A stretch of 10,076 nt of DNA from Dehalococcoidia bacterium (GCA_029859145.1 JAOUDT010000033.1:1-10076); one strand, 5' to 3'; numbered from the stretch's first letter, positions 1 through 5,731 are shown. Notes: generated by a model not told the origin, from the letters alone. Translations and numbers: made by a program.

Positions 1-144
1 CATCTGCCGGAATGCCACCATCACCTGCTCTTCGATCTTCATTTCCGGGCAGAACTTCTTATAGTTTGTCAGACCACCGGCAACGGCAAATACCTTTCTG
101 TTCCACTTCGGAATACGCCAATTTCCTTCCTTCAGAGTAATCAC
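1..144 (-). CDS. Partial N-terminus, thiolase-like (acyl-CoA metabolism) protein
   Basis: Only the first 48 codons are in the window; the gene runs off the left edge. The GTG start at 144 is preceded by AAAGGAG with 8 bases of spacing, a good ribosome binding site. After about 16 polar residues the protein reads RKVFAVAGGLTNY, which resembles the first beta strand and glycine-rich turn (KVAVVGVGxTxF style) at the start of SCP-x-type thiolases. It is followed by an acidic helix, KIEEQVMVAF, where thiolases have a helix feeding the first core. The catalytic Cys and His would lie outside the window, so the family call is an inference from a short N-terminus and could be wrong. A strong promoter and a TetR/FadR-like palindrome upstream are consistent with regulated acyl-CoA metabolism but do not prove it. 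Confidence 0.5.
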   Translation of the reverse strand, partial: MITLKEGNWRIPKWNRKVFAVAGGLTNYKKFCPEMKIEEQVMVAFRQM

Positions 145-331
145 TTCAATAACTCCTTTCCATATCTGTTATCGATACCAGTTACTATCAAGTCCAATCG
201 CCCGCAAAACGGCATCGGTCTTTTGTCTTGCGTACGTAGAGCAGCGGACTATATGGTTTCTGCGCTCTTTGACCGGAGCCCCGTCATTGCTGAAAGTGTG
301 TATAGTGAATTCTCCGAGTTTTTGCGCGGCT

Positions 332-351
332 GATTGAACGAACATTCAATC
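332..351. promoter_or_regulatory. Palindromic operator candidate (TetR/FadR-like)
   Basis: The half-sites are GATTGAACGA and ACATTCAATC; they match as an inverted repeat at 8 of 10 positions, with a perfect outer GATTGAA/TTCAATC. The site covers about +10 to +29 of the minus-strand promoter at 367-395, a position where a bound protein would block elongation. TGAAYG/CRTTCA palindromes are typical of TetR-family repressors of fatty-acid and acyl-CoA genes such as Bacillus FadR. The regulator is not in the window, so its identity is an inference. Confidence 0.45.
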
Positions 352-366
352 TACAACTGTTGCCCC

Positions 367-395
367 AATATATCAGCCGACAGGCCTTTTGTCAA
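367..395 (-). promoter_or_regulatory. Sigma-70-type promoter of the left-edge gene
   Basis: On the minus strand TTGACA (390-395) is followed by a 17-base spacer and TATATT (367-372), close to the housekeeping consensus. The start site would be near 360, leaving a leader of about 216 bases before the GTG at 144. No other gene on this strand lies in between. Confidence 0.7.
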
Positions 396-529
396 CGACG
401 TGTGCTGGCTGATTGGATGGGCAACATTGCACATAGAGCCACGTTCTGCCGTGGCTACAAGAAAGGGCACCAGACAGGTTTGGCAGGATCTTTAAGACAG
501 ATGACAACGAGTAATTAGGTGCTAATGTC

Positions 530-550
530 GGCAAACGCTGGCGATTTGCC
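530..550 (-). terminator. Stem-loop directly 3' of tRNA-Lys, possible weak terminator
   Basis: The minus strand reads GGCAAA-T-CGC-CA-GCG-TTTGCC, giving a 6 bp outer stem and, across one bulged base, a short GC-rich inner stem. It starts right after the encoded CCA of tRNA-Lys. No T run follows (GACATTAGC), so classic intrinsic termination is doubtful; it could instead mark the 3' trailer for processing. Confidence 0.3.
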
Positions 551-626
551 TGGTGAGCCGTGCGAGACTCGAACTCGCGACACCCTGATTAAAAGTCAGG
601 TGCTCTACCAGCTGAGCTAACGGCCC
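551..626 (-). tRNA. tRNA-Lys (TTT anticodon), CCA encoded
   Basis: The minus strand folds as a full cloverleaf of 76 bases. The acceptor GGGCCGT pairs with ACGGCTC (one G-T), with discriminator A and an encoded CCA at 551-553. The D arm is GCTC...GAGC, the T arm is GCGAG-TTCGAGT-CTCGC, and the anticodon stem CCTGA/TCAGG encloses the loop CTTTTAA. The anticodon TTT at 591-593 reads AAA and AAG lysine codons. It lies 24 bases beyond the stop of the 91-residue unknown gene on the same strand and has no clear promoter of its own, so co-transcription with that gene and tRNA-Gly is likely. Confidence 0.97.
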
Positions 627-650
627 ATGATTTTGTGAAACAATGCGCAG

Positions 651-926
651 CTATTTTTCCACCGACAAGAGGTTAGAAATATAGATGGCGAAAGCAGGGT
701 GAATGTCGCAAATGAATCCTCCGTCCACTGCCTCCACAGAGAAAGTCACTCTGTTTGGCTTCCGGAGGGGATCGCCGAATTTATTAAGCCCTGTTTCATC
801 CCAGGGCATATTGTGGCCTAATATTTCCAGCAGGCCCTTAACATCCCTCGGGTTTTCCACTATCACTTCGAAGGGAAGCTGATGTGCCAGTCCTTCCAAC
901 TGGTTAAGGTTTAGCTTTATCCTCAT
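651..926 (-). CDS. Unknown 91-residue protein between two tRNA genes
   Basis: I do not recognise the family. The protein starts MRIKLNLNQLEGLAH, is mixed alpha/beta in character, has no membrane segment, signal peptide or cysteine cluster, and ends ISNLLSVEK. It contains a PWDETGLNKFGDPLRKPNR stretch that looks like an ordered, charged loop. The ATG at 926 lies 36 bases downstream of tRNA-Gly. The upstream AAGGGCACGG is only a weak ribosome binding site, which is the main reason for caution. In favour are the frame filling the gap between the two tRNAs, the same strand as both, and a normal soluble-protein composition. It is probably read from the tRNA-Gly promoter. A chance open frame remains possible. 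Confidence 0.55.
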   Translation of the reverse strand: MRIKLNLNQLEGLAHQLPFEVIVENPRDVKGLLEILGHNMPWDETGLNKFGDPLRKPNRVTFSVEAVDGGFICDIHPAFAIYISNLLSVEK

Positions 927-962
927 CTTCTAGTCCGTGCCCTTGTCGCCTATAGCCATCAC

Positions 963-1034
963 AGCGGGTGATGGGATTCGAACCCACGACGTCTTACTTG
1001 GGAAGCAAGCACTCTACCGCTGAGTTACACCCGC
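963..1034 (-). tRNA. tRNA-Gly (CCC anticodon), CCA not encoded
   Basis: The minus strand gives a clean cloverleaf of 72 bases. The acceptor GCGGGTG pairs with CACCCGC, and the discriminator is T, usual for bacterial tRNA-Gly. The D arm is ACTC...GAGT, the anticodon stem CTTGC/GTAAG encloses TTCCCAA, and the T arm is GTGGG-TTCGAAT-CCCAT. The anticodon CCC at 1000-1002 reads only GGG. The gene is followed by GTGATGG, so CCA must be added by tRNA nucleotidyltransferase, unlike the neighbouring tRNA-Lys. A consensus-like promoter sits just upstream (1049-1077). Confidence 0.96.
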
Positions 1035-1048
1035 ACCTAATCATCTAT

Positions 1049-1077
1049 ATTATCAATGGAATGAGCACTGATGTCAA
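1049..1077 (-). promoter_or_regulatory. Promoter of the tRNA-Gly / unknown protein / tRNA-Lys unit
   Basis: On the minus strand a perfect TTGACA (1072-1077) is followed by a 17-base spacer and GATAAT (1049-1054). The predicted start is near 1042, giving an 8-base leader before the mature 5' end of tRNA-Gly at 1034. The -35 box begins only 7 bases past the stop codon of the upstream synthase gene. Confidence 0.75.
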
Positions 1078-1084
1078 GGATGAA

Positions 1085-2323
1085 TTATTCTGGTGGTATA
1101 AGCGTCAACAATTTCCTGGCAATTTTGGGATATTTGGCAATGAAGAGCAATTCATCCTCGATCAGTGGTTTTTGCGCCTCTACGTTGGCATATCTGGCCA
1201 GTTCGAGAACTTCTTCAGCCTGCGCAGTATCCTCAAAGGTTATCGCCATCTGGCCCATTATATGTCTGAAGCCAGATATCCCACTATATTCTCCCGAGCA
1301 TATCTCCCTGCCGGTGTCCACGAGCTCCGGCTCACCCCTACCCACTTCGTCGAAGCTGTATAACTCGTAGTTTTCGGGGTCTTTTAGCACACCGTCGGCG
1401 TGGATGCCGGAACTGTGGGCAAAGGCATTTGCCCCCACACCCGGCTGGTTTATGGGGATGGGGACCTCAAAGGCATAGCTGGCAAATCGGCTTATTTTCC
1501 AGGCTTTTGTCAGATCCAGGGGCTTTTCCAGTTGATATTTTCCTGTGAGTCCCTTAGATTTGGTGATGGCTAGAGCAGTGGCGACAAGGTCGGCATTGCC
1601 GGCCCGTTCTCCAATTCCATTGACTGTGGTGTTGATATAGGCATCTTGCCCACCGTCTATAGCTGCTTTAGCTCCGGCAAGGGAGTTAGCCACAGCCATT
1701 CCCAGGTCGCCATGACAGTGGAGTTCGATGGGCATTCCCACATTCTCTGCCAGCGTTTTGACGCTTTCGTAGATGGAAAACGGGTTGTCATAGCCCAAGG
1801 TGTCACAATATCTAAGACGTTGAGCCCCATGTTCCTTGGCTGCCGAGCCGAATCTGACCAAGAAATCTATTTCAGTTCGCGAGGCATCCTCGGCATTTAC
1901 GCCAACGCTTTTGGCGCCGTGGGCGCGAACCGCTTCGACAGCGTCAATCATCATGCTTATGACGTCTTCCCGGGTCTTGGTTCCCTGGAACTTGCCTTGA
2001 AGCATCTGGTCCGATGTAGAGATAGACAGATTCAGGTGCTTAATGCCTGGGACAAGTCTGAAAGCCTTTTCGACATCAGTCGCAACCGCTCTTATCCACC
2101 CTCCTAGCCGGATAGGTTTTAGGACGCCCATCTCAGCCAACTCCAGGTTCGCCTGAAGATAAAATGACTCGTGTCTGGTCGTGGGGAAGCCAAATTCGGA
2201 CTGGAAGACGCCCATTTCGTTGAGGTATATGTTTATCATGGTCTTCTCCAGCTTGGATAGACCGAGGCGTGCGGTCTGGACGCCATCGCGATTGGTAACA
2301 TCGATGAAATAGATCTTGGCCAT
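1085..2323 (-). CDS. Re-citrate synthase / homocitrate synthase family enzyme
   Basis: This 412-residue enzyme of the HCS/IPMS (HMGL-like TIM barrel) family condenses acetyl-CoA with a 2-oxo acid. Family signatures are present in order: DVTNRDGVQT (8-17, with the Arg-Asp pair that binds substrate and metal), HCHGDLG (202-208, metal-binding His pair), NGIGERAGN (235-243) and SGIHADG (305-311). It lacks the C-terminal leucine-binding domain of LeuA (about 510 residues), so leucine biosynthesis is unlikely. Re-citrate synthases of Dehalococcoides and Clostridium kluyveri belong to this family, and the TNRDGVQT start fits my memory of that branch; the substrate (oxaloacetate or 2-oxoglutarate) cannot be decided by eye. 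The start at 2323 is chosen because GGGAGG lies 5 bases before it; an upstream in-frame ATG at 2362 lacks such a site and would lie at or above the predicted transcription start. It has its own promoter with an overlapping inverted repeat. Confidence 0.85.
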   Translation of the reverse strand: MAKIYFIDVTNRDGVQTARLGLSKLEKTMINIYLNEMGVFQSEFGFPTTRHESFYLQANLELAEMGVLKPIRLGGWIRAVATDVEKAFRLVPGIKHLNLSISTSDQMLQGKFQGTKTREDVISMMIDAVEAVRAHGAKSVGVNAEDASRTEIDFLVRFGSAAKEHGAQRLRYCDTLGYDNPFSIYESVKTLAENVGMPIELHCHGDLGMAVANSLAGAKAAIDGGQDAYINTTVNGIGERAGNADLVATALAITKSKGLTGKYQLEKPLDLTKAWKISRFASYAFEVPIPINQPGVGANAFAHSSGIHADGVLKDPENYELYSFDEVGRGEPELVDTGREICSGEYSGISGFRHIMGQMAITFEDTAQAEEVLELARYANVEAQKPLIEDELLFIAKYPKIARKLLTLIPPE

Positions 2324-2328
2324 CTTTG

Positions 2329-2334
2329 CCTCCC
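2329..2334 (-). promoter_or_regulatory. Ribosome binding site deciding the synthase start
   Basis: GGGAGG on the minus strand sits 5 bases before the ATG at 2321-2323. It excludes the longer frame that begins at 2362, which would lie upstream of or at the predicted transcription start near 2346. Confidence 0.8.
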
Positions 2335-2352
2335 AGGTGGGTGAATCTAATA

Positions 2353-2381
2353 AAGATAACATTATTCTTTCGTGTTATCAA
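2353..2381 (-). promoter_or_regulatory. Promoter of the Re-citrate/homocitrate synthase gene
   Basis: On the minus strand TTGATA (2376-2381), a 17-base spacer and TATCTT (2353-2358) form a plausible housekeeping promoter. The start would be near 2346, giving a leader of about 23 bases that contains the GGGAGG ribosome binding site. Confidence 0.55.
2355..2379. promoter_or_regulatory. Inverted repeat GATAACA-N11-TGTTATC, operator candidate
   Basis: Two perfect 7-base arms (2355-2361 and 2373-2379) are separated by 11 bases. The arms overlap the -10 and -35 boxes of the synthase promoter, so a dimeric protein bound here would exclude RNA polymerase. The arms are 18 bases apart start to start, placing them on roughly the same face less than two helical turns apart. 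The regulator is unknown. Confidence 0.45.
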
Positions 2382-2408
2382 ATTTCAGCTCGGCCAGAAC
2401 TATCTGTC

Positions 2409-2479
2409 CTGTCACCCTGAGAATGGTTAGATTCTTCGCTTCTCCAGGATGACAAAGAACGAAGGGCTCAGAAAGACAG
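2409..2479. repeat. REP-like mosaic of short palindromic repeats
   Basis: Three related arms occur: CTGTCACCCTGAG on the plus strand (2409-2421), TGTCATCCTGGAGAAGC on the minus strand (from 2454) and CTGTCTTTCTGAGCCC on the minus strand (from 2479). The first two form an imperfect hairpin (2410-2454). The style, TGTCATTCTGAG followed by AAGCGAAGAATC, matches dispersed intergenic repeats I know from many environmental bacterial genomes. It lies between the divergent promoters of the synthase and mtnA. It carries no open frame of its own. Confidence 0.55.
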
Positions 2480-2532
2480 CAGGGTACTGCCAAACGCGCA
2501 TTCAAAACTTCCTTTGAGTTCGTCTTTTCGAT

Positions 2533-2538
2533 TATACT
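2533..2538 (+). promoter_or_regulatory. -10 box of mtnA, placed for a leaderless mRNA
   Basis: TATACT ends 7 bases before the mtnA ATG at 2546, so transcription would begin at or one base before the start codon. No Shine-Dalgarno sequence precedes the ATG (TAACAGCG). The -35 region is poor; the nearest match, TTGAGT at 2514-2519, leaves a spacer of only 13 bases. Confidence 0.5.
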
Positions 2539-2545
2539 AACAGCG

Positions 2546-3583
2546 ATGACGGCCAAAACAATAGAATGGCTTGATGGCAAGCTAAGAATACTGGACCAGA
2601 GCAAGCTTCCGTGGGAGCAAATCTTCGCCGACCTGGATAATTACCGCGATGTAGCTATGGCTATTAAGGAAATGAAGGTCCGGGGCGCGCCAGCCATCGG
2701 GGTAGCTGCTGCCTACGGCATAGCTCTGGGTGCATCAGGTATGAAGACAGCCAATAAGGATGATTTTCTGGCGCAGTTGAATCAGATCATGCAGACTTTT
2801 GCTGCCTCCCGGCCTACTGCGGTCAACCTCTTTCAAGCTATCGACAGGATGAAGAAAGCCGCCCGGGGAGATGGCGTTGCTGAAGTAAGGAAGTCGCTTG
2901 TCAATGAAGCGAAGCGGATTCATCAGGAAGAAGTGGCCGCAACCAAGAAGCTCAGCCAGCTAGGAGCCGAGCTCATCAAAGATGGTTTCACCGTTCTTAC
3001 CCACTGTAATGCCGGCGCTCTGGCCACCGCCGGGTATGGGACTGCTCTGGGCGTCATTAGAGCTGCCAAAGAACAGGGAAAGAAAGTGAGCGTCTTTGCC
3101 ACGGAGACTCGTCCGCTGCTCCAGGGAGCCCGGCTCACTACCTGGGAACTAATCCAGGAAGGCATACCCGTAACATTGATTACCGATTCCATGGCCGGCT
3201 ATTTTATGAAACGGGGAGAAATTGGCTGCGTCATTGTTGGGGCTGATAGGATTGCCGCCAACGGGTATACTGCCAACAAGATTGGCACCTATACTCTGGC
3301 GATTCTTGCTAATGCCCATGGTATCCCATTCTATGTTGCCGCTCCGACCACTACCATTGACCTCTCCCTGGCCAGTGGCTACCAAATCCCGATTGAAGAG
3401 CGAAGCCCTGATGAGGTAACTCATGTCCGGGGAGTACCCATTGCTCCAGAAGGCACAAGAGCAGCCAATCCTGCCTTTGATGTCACTCCTCCCGCTTACA
3501 TAACTGCCATAATCACCGAAAAAGGCATAGTAAGGGCACCCTACACGGAAGGGCTAAAGAAGATAGGCTCCAGATCTTTGTAG
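2546..3583 (+). CDS. mtnA: Methylthioribose-1-phosphate isomerase
   Basis: MtnA converts 5-methylthioribose-1-phosphate to 5-methylthioribulose-1-phosphate in the methionine salvage pathway, in the cytosol. The 345-residue length is typical. The eIF2B-like fold signatures are present: VRGAPAIGVAAAYG (45-58), THCNAGALATAGYG (152-165) with the catalytic Cys154, ATETRPLLQGARLT (185-198), and GADRIAANG (232-240) with the catalytic Asp234, followed by NKIGTYTLA (244-252). Cys154 and Asp234 correspond to Cys160 and Asp240 of the Bacillus enzyme, keeping the same distance. The N-terminus TIEWLDGKLRILDQ is the family start, so the ATG at 2546 is secure. The gene stands alone, divergent from the synthase, with 132 bases to yebC; no other salvage genes are in the window. 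Related eIF2B-like isomerases such as ribose-1,5-bisphosphate isomerase are a less likely alternative given the RPLLQGARLT and GADRI patterns. Confidence 0.95.
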   Translation: MTAKTIEWLDGKLRILDQSKLPWEQIFADLDNYRDVAMAIKEMKVRGAPAIGVAAAYGIALGASGMKTANKDDFLAQLNQIMQTFAASRPTAVNLFQAIDRMKKAARGDGVAEVRKSLVNEAKRIHQEEVAATKKLSQLGAELIKDGFTVLTHCNAGALATAGYGTALGVIRAAKEQGKKVSVFATETRPLLQGARLTTWELIQEGIPVTLITDSMAGYFMKRGEIGCVIVGADRIAANGYTANKIGTYTLAILANAHGIPFYVAAPTTTIDLSLASGYQIPIEERSPDEVTHVRGVPIAPEGTRAANPAFDVTPPAYITAIITEKGIVRAPYTEGLKKIGSRSL

Positions 3584-3667
3584 TGGTTTGGCCCCCCAGG
3601 TGGGTTCGTGCACTACCGTGGTCGTCCAACGAAGCAGGTCAAAGTCGTTCGAGAGACAATATCTTGC

Positions 3668-3697
3668 TTTACCTTTCAGTAGTTGCAGTGGTAAAAT
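3668..3697 (+). promoter_or_regulatory. Possible promoter of yebC-ruvC-ruvA
   Basis: TTTACC (3668-3673), an 18-base spacer and TAAAAT (3692-3697) could form a moderate promoter, with a start near 3704. An alternative is the extended -10 TGG-TATAAG at 3699-3707, which would start almost at the yebC ATG. The 132-base gap after mtnA also holds CCCAGGTGGGT at 3595-3605, an 11-mer also found at 2332-2342; I see no clear terminator in it. Confidence 0.35.
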
Positions 3698-3715
3698 GTG
3701 GTATAAGGGATAGCG

Positions 3716-4468
3716 ATGTCAGGACACTCTAAGTGGGCAAATATTAAGCGGCAGAAGGGAGCGGCTGATGCCAAGCGCGGGCAGCTGTTTACCAAGCTCG
3801 CTCGAGAAATCATAGTTGCCGTACGGGAGGGCGGAGTCAGTCTGGATAGTAATTTCCGGTTACGCTTAGCAGTGCAGAAAGCCCGAGATAGCAACATGCC
3901 TTCGGACAATATAGAGAGGGCTATAAAGAGGGGTAGCGGTGAAGCAGGGGGAGCAGCTCTAGCTGAGGTGACATTTGAAGGCTATGGGCCGAGCGGAATA
4001 GCAGTTTTGGTGGAAGTCCTGACTGATAACCGCAATCGCACGGTTCAGGATGTGCGCCGTCTGTTCACCCGCCACGGAGGGAATCTTGGTGAGAGCGGTT
4101 GTGTTTCCTGGCTCTTTGAGAGTAGAGGAGTAGTCACTGTAGAAAGCAATGCCGCGGACGCCGAAGGAATCGCGCTACGAGCTATTGATGCCGGGGCTGA
4201 AGACGTGAAGACCGAAAACGGTCTTGTGGAAATTTACACCCAACCTCAGGAATTAGAGAAGGTGAGGAAGGTCATTGAGGAGAAGGAACATGTGGTTTCG
4301 GCGGAGCTGGAGCTAGCGCCCAAAACTACAGTGGTGCTGGACGAGAATAAAGCAGTTCAAGCCTTGAATTTTCTCGACGAGCTAGAAGCATTGGACGATG
4401 TGCAGCGTGTTTTCTCCAATATGGATTTCTCTGACACTACTCTAGAGAGGCTGCGCAGTCAAAGCTAA
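3716..4468 (+). CDS. yebC: YebC/PmpR family (TACO1-like) translation/regulatory factor
   Basis: The 250-residue length and the opening MSGHSKWANIKRQKGAADAKRG identify the family at once. Further signatures are EGYGPSGIA (88-96), LTDNRNRT (102-109) and DDVQRVFSNMD (227-237), covering the three alpha/beta domains. Members were long annotated as DNA-binding regulators; some bacterial members, like mitochondrial TACO1, help ribosomes translate proline-rich or otherwise difficult stretches. Which role applies here is open. The ATG at 3716 has a modest AAGGGA ribosome binding site 5 bases away. One base separates its TAA from the ruvC ATG, so yebC, ruvC and ruvA form a tight operon, a very common bacterial arrangement. 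Confidence 0.96.
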   Translation: MSGHSKWANIKRQKGAADAKRGQLFTKLAREIIVAVREGGVSLDSNFRLRLAVQKARDSNMPSDNIERAIKRGSGEAGGAALAEVTFEGYGPSGIAVLVEVLTDNRNRTVQDVRRLFTRHGGNLGESGCVSWLFESRGVVTVESNAADAEGIALRAIDAGAEDVKTENGLVEIYTQPQELEKVRKVIEEKEHVVSAELELAPKTTVVLDENKAVQALNFLDELEALDDVQRVFSNMDFSDTTLERLRSQS

Positions 4469-4469
4469 C

Positions 4470-4970
4470 ATGCGGATTCTGGGCGTTGATCCCGGTACCA
4501 TAAACCTGGGATACGGTGTGGTAGATGGCGAAGAGGAAATGCATATGGTAGATTGTGGGGTGGTCAGTCTGTCAGCGCGGCTTCCTATGGAGGAAAGGCT
4601 GCGCTCTCTTTACCGTGAGCTAGGCAAAATCATCAGCAGGCACAAACCAAGCGAAGTAGCCATTGAAGACCCCTTCATTGGCCACAACGTGAGGTCAGCG
4701 TTCGCCATTGGCAAAGCACAGGCCATAGCTATCCTAGCAGCGGCCAACAAGGGATTGCCTATCTACTACTACTCACCGGCCAAGATAAAGAAGCAAATAA
4801 CCAGCTACGGTCAAAGCGATAAGCAACAGGTTCAAGAAATGGTGAGGGTCCAGCTCGGCCTCTCCGAGCTGCCTCAGCCGAGCGATGCTTCGGATGCGTT
4901 GGCTGTGGCTATGTGCCACATCCAGCAAAGGCGCCTTAATCAATGGGTTGCTGAACATAACCCGGAATGA
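4470..4970 (+). CDS. ruvC: Holliday junction resolvase RuvC
   Basis: RuvC is the RNase H-fold endonuclease that cuts Holliday junctions symmetrically during recombination, acting with RuvAB. The 166 residues hold the four metal-binding acids: Asp7 in ILGVDPGT, Glu66 in AIEDPF, and Asp139 and Asp142 in PSDASDALAVA. E. coli has D7, E66, D138 and D141. The last motif reads DASDALA where many homologues have DAADALA, a conservative change. The start codon follows the yebC stop by one base, with no strong ribosome binding site, suggesting coupled translation. Its TGA stop overlaps the ruvA ATG (ATGA at 4967-4970). Nothing suggests inactivation. Confidence 0.97.
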   Translation: MRILGVDPGTINLGYGVVDGEEEMHMVDCGVVSLSARLPMEERLRSLYRELGKIISRHKPSEVAIEDPFIGHNVRSAFAIGKAQAIAILAAANKGLPIYYYSPAKIKKQITSYGQSDKQQVQEMVRVQLGLSELPQPSDASDALAVAMCHIQQRRLNQWVAEHNPE

Positions 4971-5548
4971 TAGCCACATTAGAAGGAGTACTGGAATATC
5001 GTGGTGACGACTCCGTTATCATTAATGTCGGCGGGATAGGCTTCCGGGTATATGTCTCCAGCTCGACTTCAAGCCAGTTAGGAGCTGTCAAGGGCAGGGT
5101 TTCCCTCTATACCCATCTCCACGTGAGAGAGGACAACATTTCCCTCTACGGTTTTGTCTCCAGCGAAGAGTTGACTCTGTTCAAGAGCCTTATTTCCGTC
5201 ACGGGAATTGGCGCTAAGCTGGCCTTAACTCTCCTCTCAGCTTTGAATCCCGGGCAACTGGTCATGGCCATAACCAGCGGCGATATTGATCTACTGAGCC
5301 GGACACCTGGCATCGGCAAGAAAATAGCCAGCCGCCTTGTGGTTGAACTCAGAGGCAAATTGGAGAAGGAGTGGAAAGAGGTGGCGCTGCCCTTGGTCCC
5401 GGAGCATACCGACGTCATAGCTGCCCTAACCGGCTTGGGCTATTCCGTAACGGAAGCCGCCAAGGCTATCTCCAAGATTCCAGATTCTGAGGGCCTGAGC
5501 TTGGAAGATAAAGTTAGAATGGCGCTGCAGCAGATGGCAAGAGGGTAG
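4967..5548 (+). CDS. ruvA: Holliday junction branch migration protein RuvA
   Basis: RuvA tetramers bind the Holliday junction and load the RuvB motor. The 193 residues show the expected plan: an OB fold (about 1-63), two helix-hairpin-helix DNA-binding motifs (SVTGIGAKLALTLLS, 77-91, and SRTPGIGKKIASRLVVEL, 111-128) and a C-terminal three-helix domain that contacts RuvB (about 146-192). The acidic pin that opens the junction centre is kept as Glu55-Asp56 in HVREDNISLYGF, at the same positions as in E. coli. The ATG overlaps the ruvC stop, so the two are translationally coupled. ruvB, often the next gene, is absent; a 285-base gap and ppsA follow instead. Confidence 0.97.
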   Translation: MIATLEGVLEYRGDDSVIINVGGIGFRVYVSSSTSSQLGAVKGRVSLYTHLHVREDNISLYGFVSSEELTLFKSLISVTGIGAKLALTLLSALNPGQLVMAITSGDIDLLSRTPGIGKKIASRLVVELRGKLEKEWKEVALPLVPEHTDVIAALTGLGYSVTEAAKAISKIPDSEGLSLEDKVRMALQQMARG

Positions 5549-5722
5549 GCTGGTCACACCCGAAGAACTTCGTTTCTCACGGGGCCTCGGATTCACGCAA
5601 TGGCATTTTTGTGGGGGCCTTACGAAGAAGAAGCAAAGGGAATTTTCGCTGGAAAGTAGGCCGATTGTAATAGAGGCAAGAGGAGAGGAGAAAGTGTGTC
5701 TTCGTTTGAACCTACTGAGGCA

Positions 5723-5731
5723 TGATATAAT
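5723..5731 (+). promoter_or_regulatory. Extended -10 promoter of ppsA
   Basis: TGA-TATAAT is a perfect -10 box with the upstream TG of extended -10 promoters, which often makes a -35 box dispensable. TTGAAC lies upstream with a spacer of only 14 bases. Transcription would start near 5738, giving a leader of about 95 bases before the chosen ppsA start. Confidence 0.6.

Larger units (their letters stand above)
145..550. other. 406-base non-coding stretch between the left-edge gene and tRNA-Lys
   Basis: No convincing gene is present on either strand. It holds the promoter (367-395) and palindromic operator candidate (332-351) of the left-edge gene, giving that gene a leader of about 216 bases. 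It also has a small hairpin at 437-456 (AGCCACG, 6-base loop, CGTGGCT; no T run on either side) and the stem-loop at 530-550 next to tRNA-Lys. In the leader a 24-codon minus-strand frame from ATG at 215 ends in TGA at 141-143, overlapping the GTG start at 144; it has no ribosome binding site and I do not call it a gene. The 9-mer GGCTGATTG occurs twice, at 328-336 and 407-415, flanking the promoter. Confidence 0.7.

Noticed and set aside
437..456. Hairpin AGCCACG/CGTGGCT as a terminator
   Set aside because: No T run follows on either strand and no gene ends next to it.
968..1363. 131-codon plus-strand frame beginning MMGFEPTTSYLGSKH
   Set aside because: Its first part is the reverse strand of tRNA-Gly, a well-known source of false proteins, and the rest is antisense to the synthase gene.
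1646..2107. 153-codon plus-strand frame
   Set aside because: Lies wholly antisense inside the synthase gene and shows no family feature.
2324..2362. Longer N-terminus of the synthase from ATG at 2362
   Set aside because: The ribosome binding site GGGAGG points to 2323, and the predicted transcription start near 2346 excludes the upstream ATG.
2332..3605. Shared 11-mer CCCAGGTGGGT at 2332-2342 and 3595-3605 as a paired regulatory element
   Set aside because: The copy at 2332 overlaps the synthase ribosome binding site and the other follows mtnA; two copies of an 11-mer with no common role are not enough.
5561..5572. CGAAGAACTTCG as a terminator behind ruvA
   Set aside because: The palindrome leaves a two-base loop and is followed only by TTTCTC, not a real T run.
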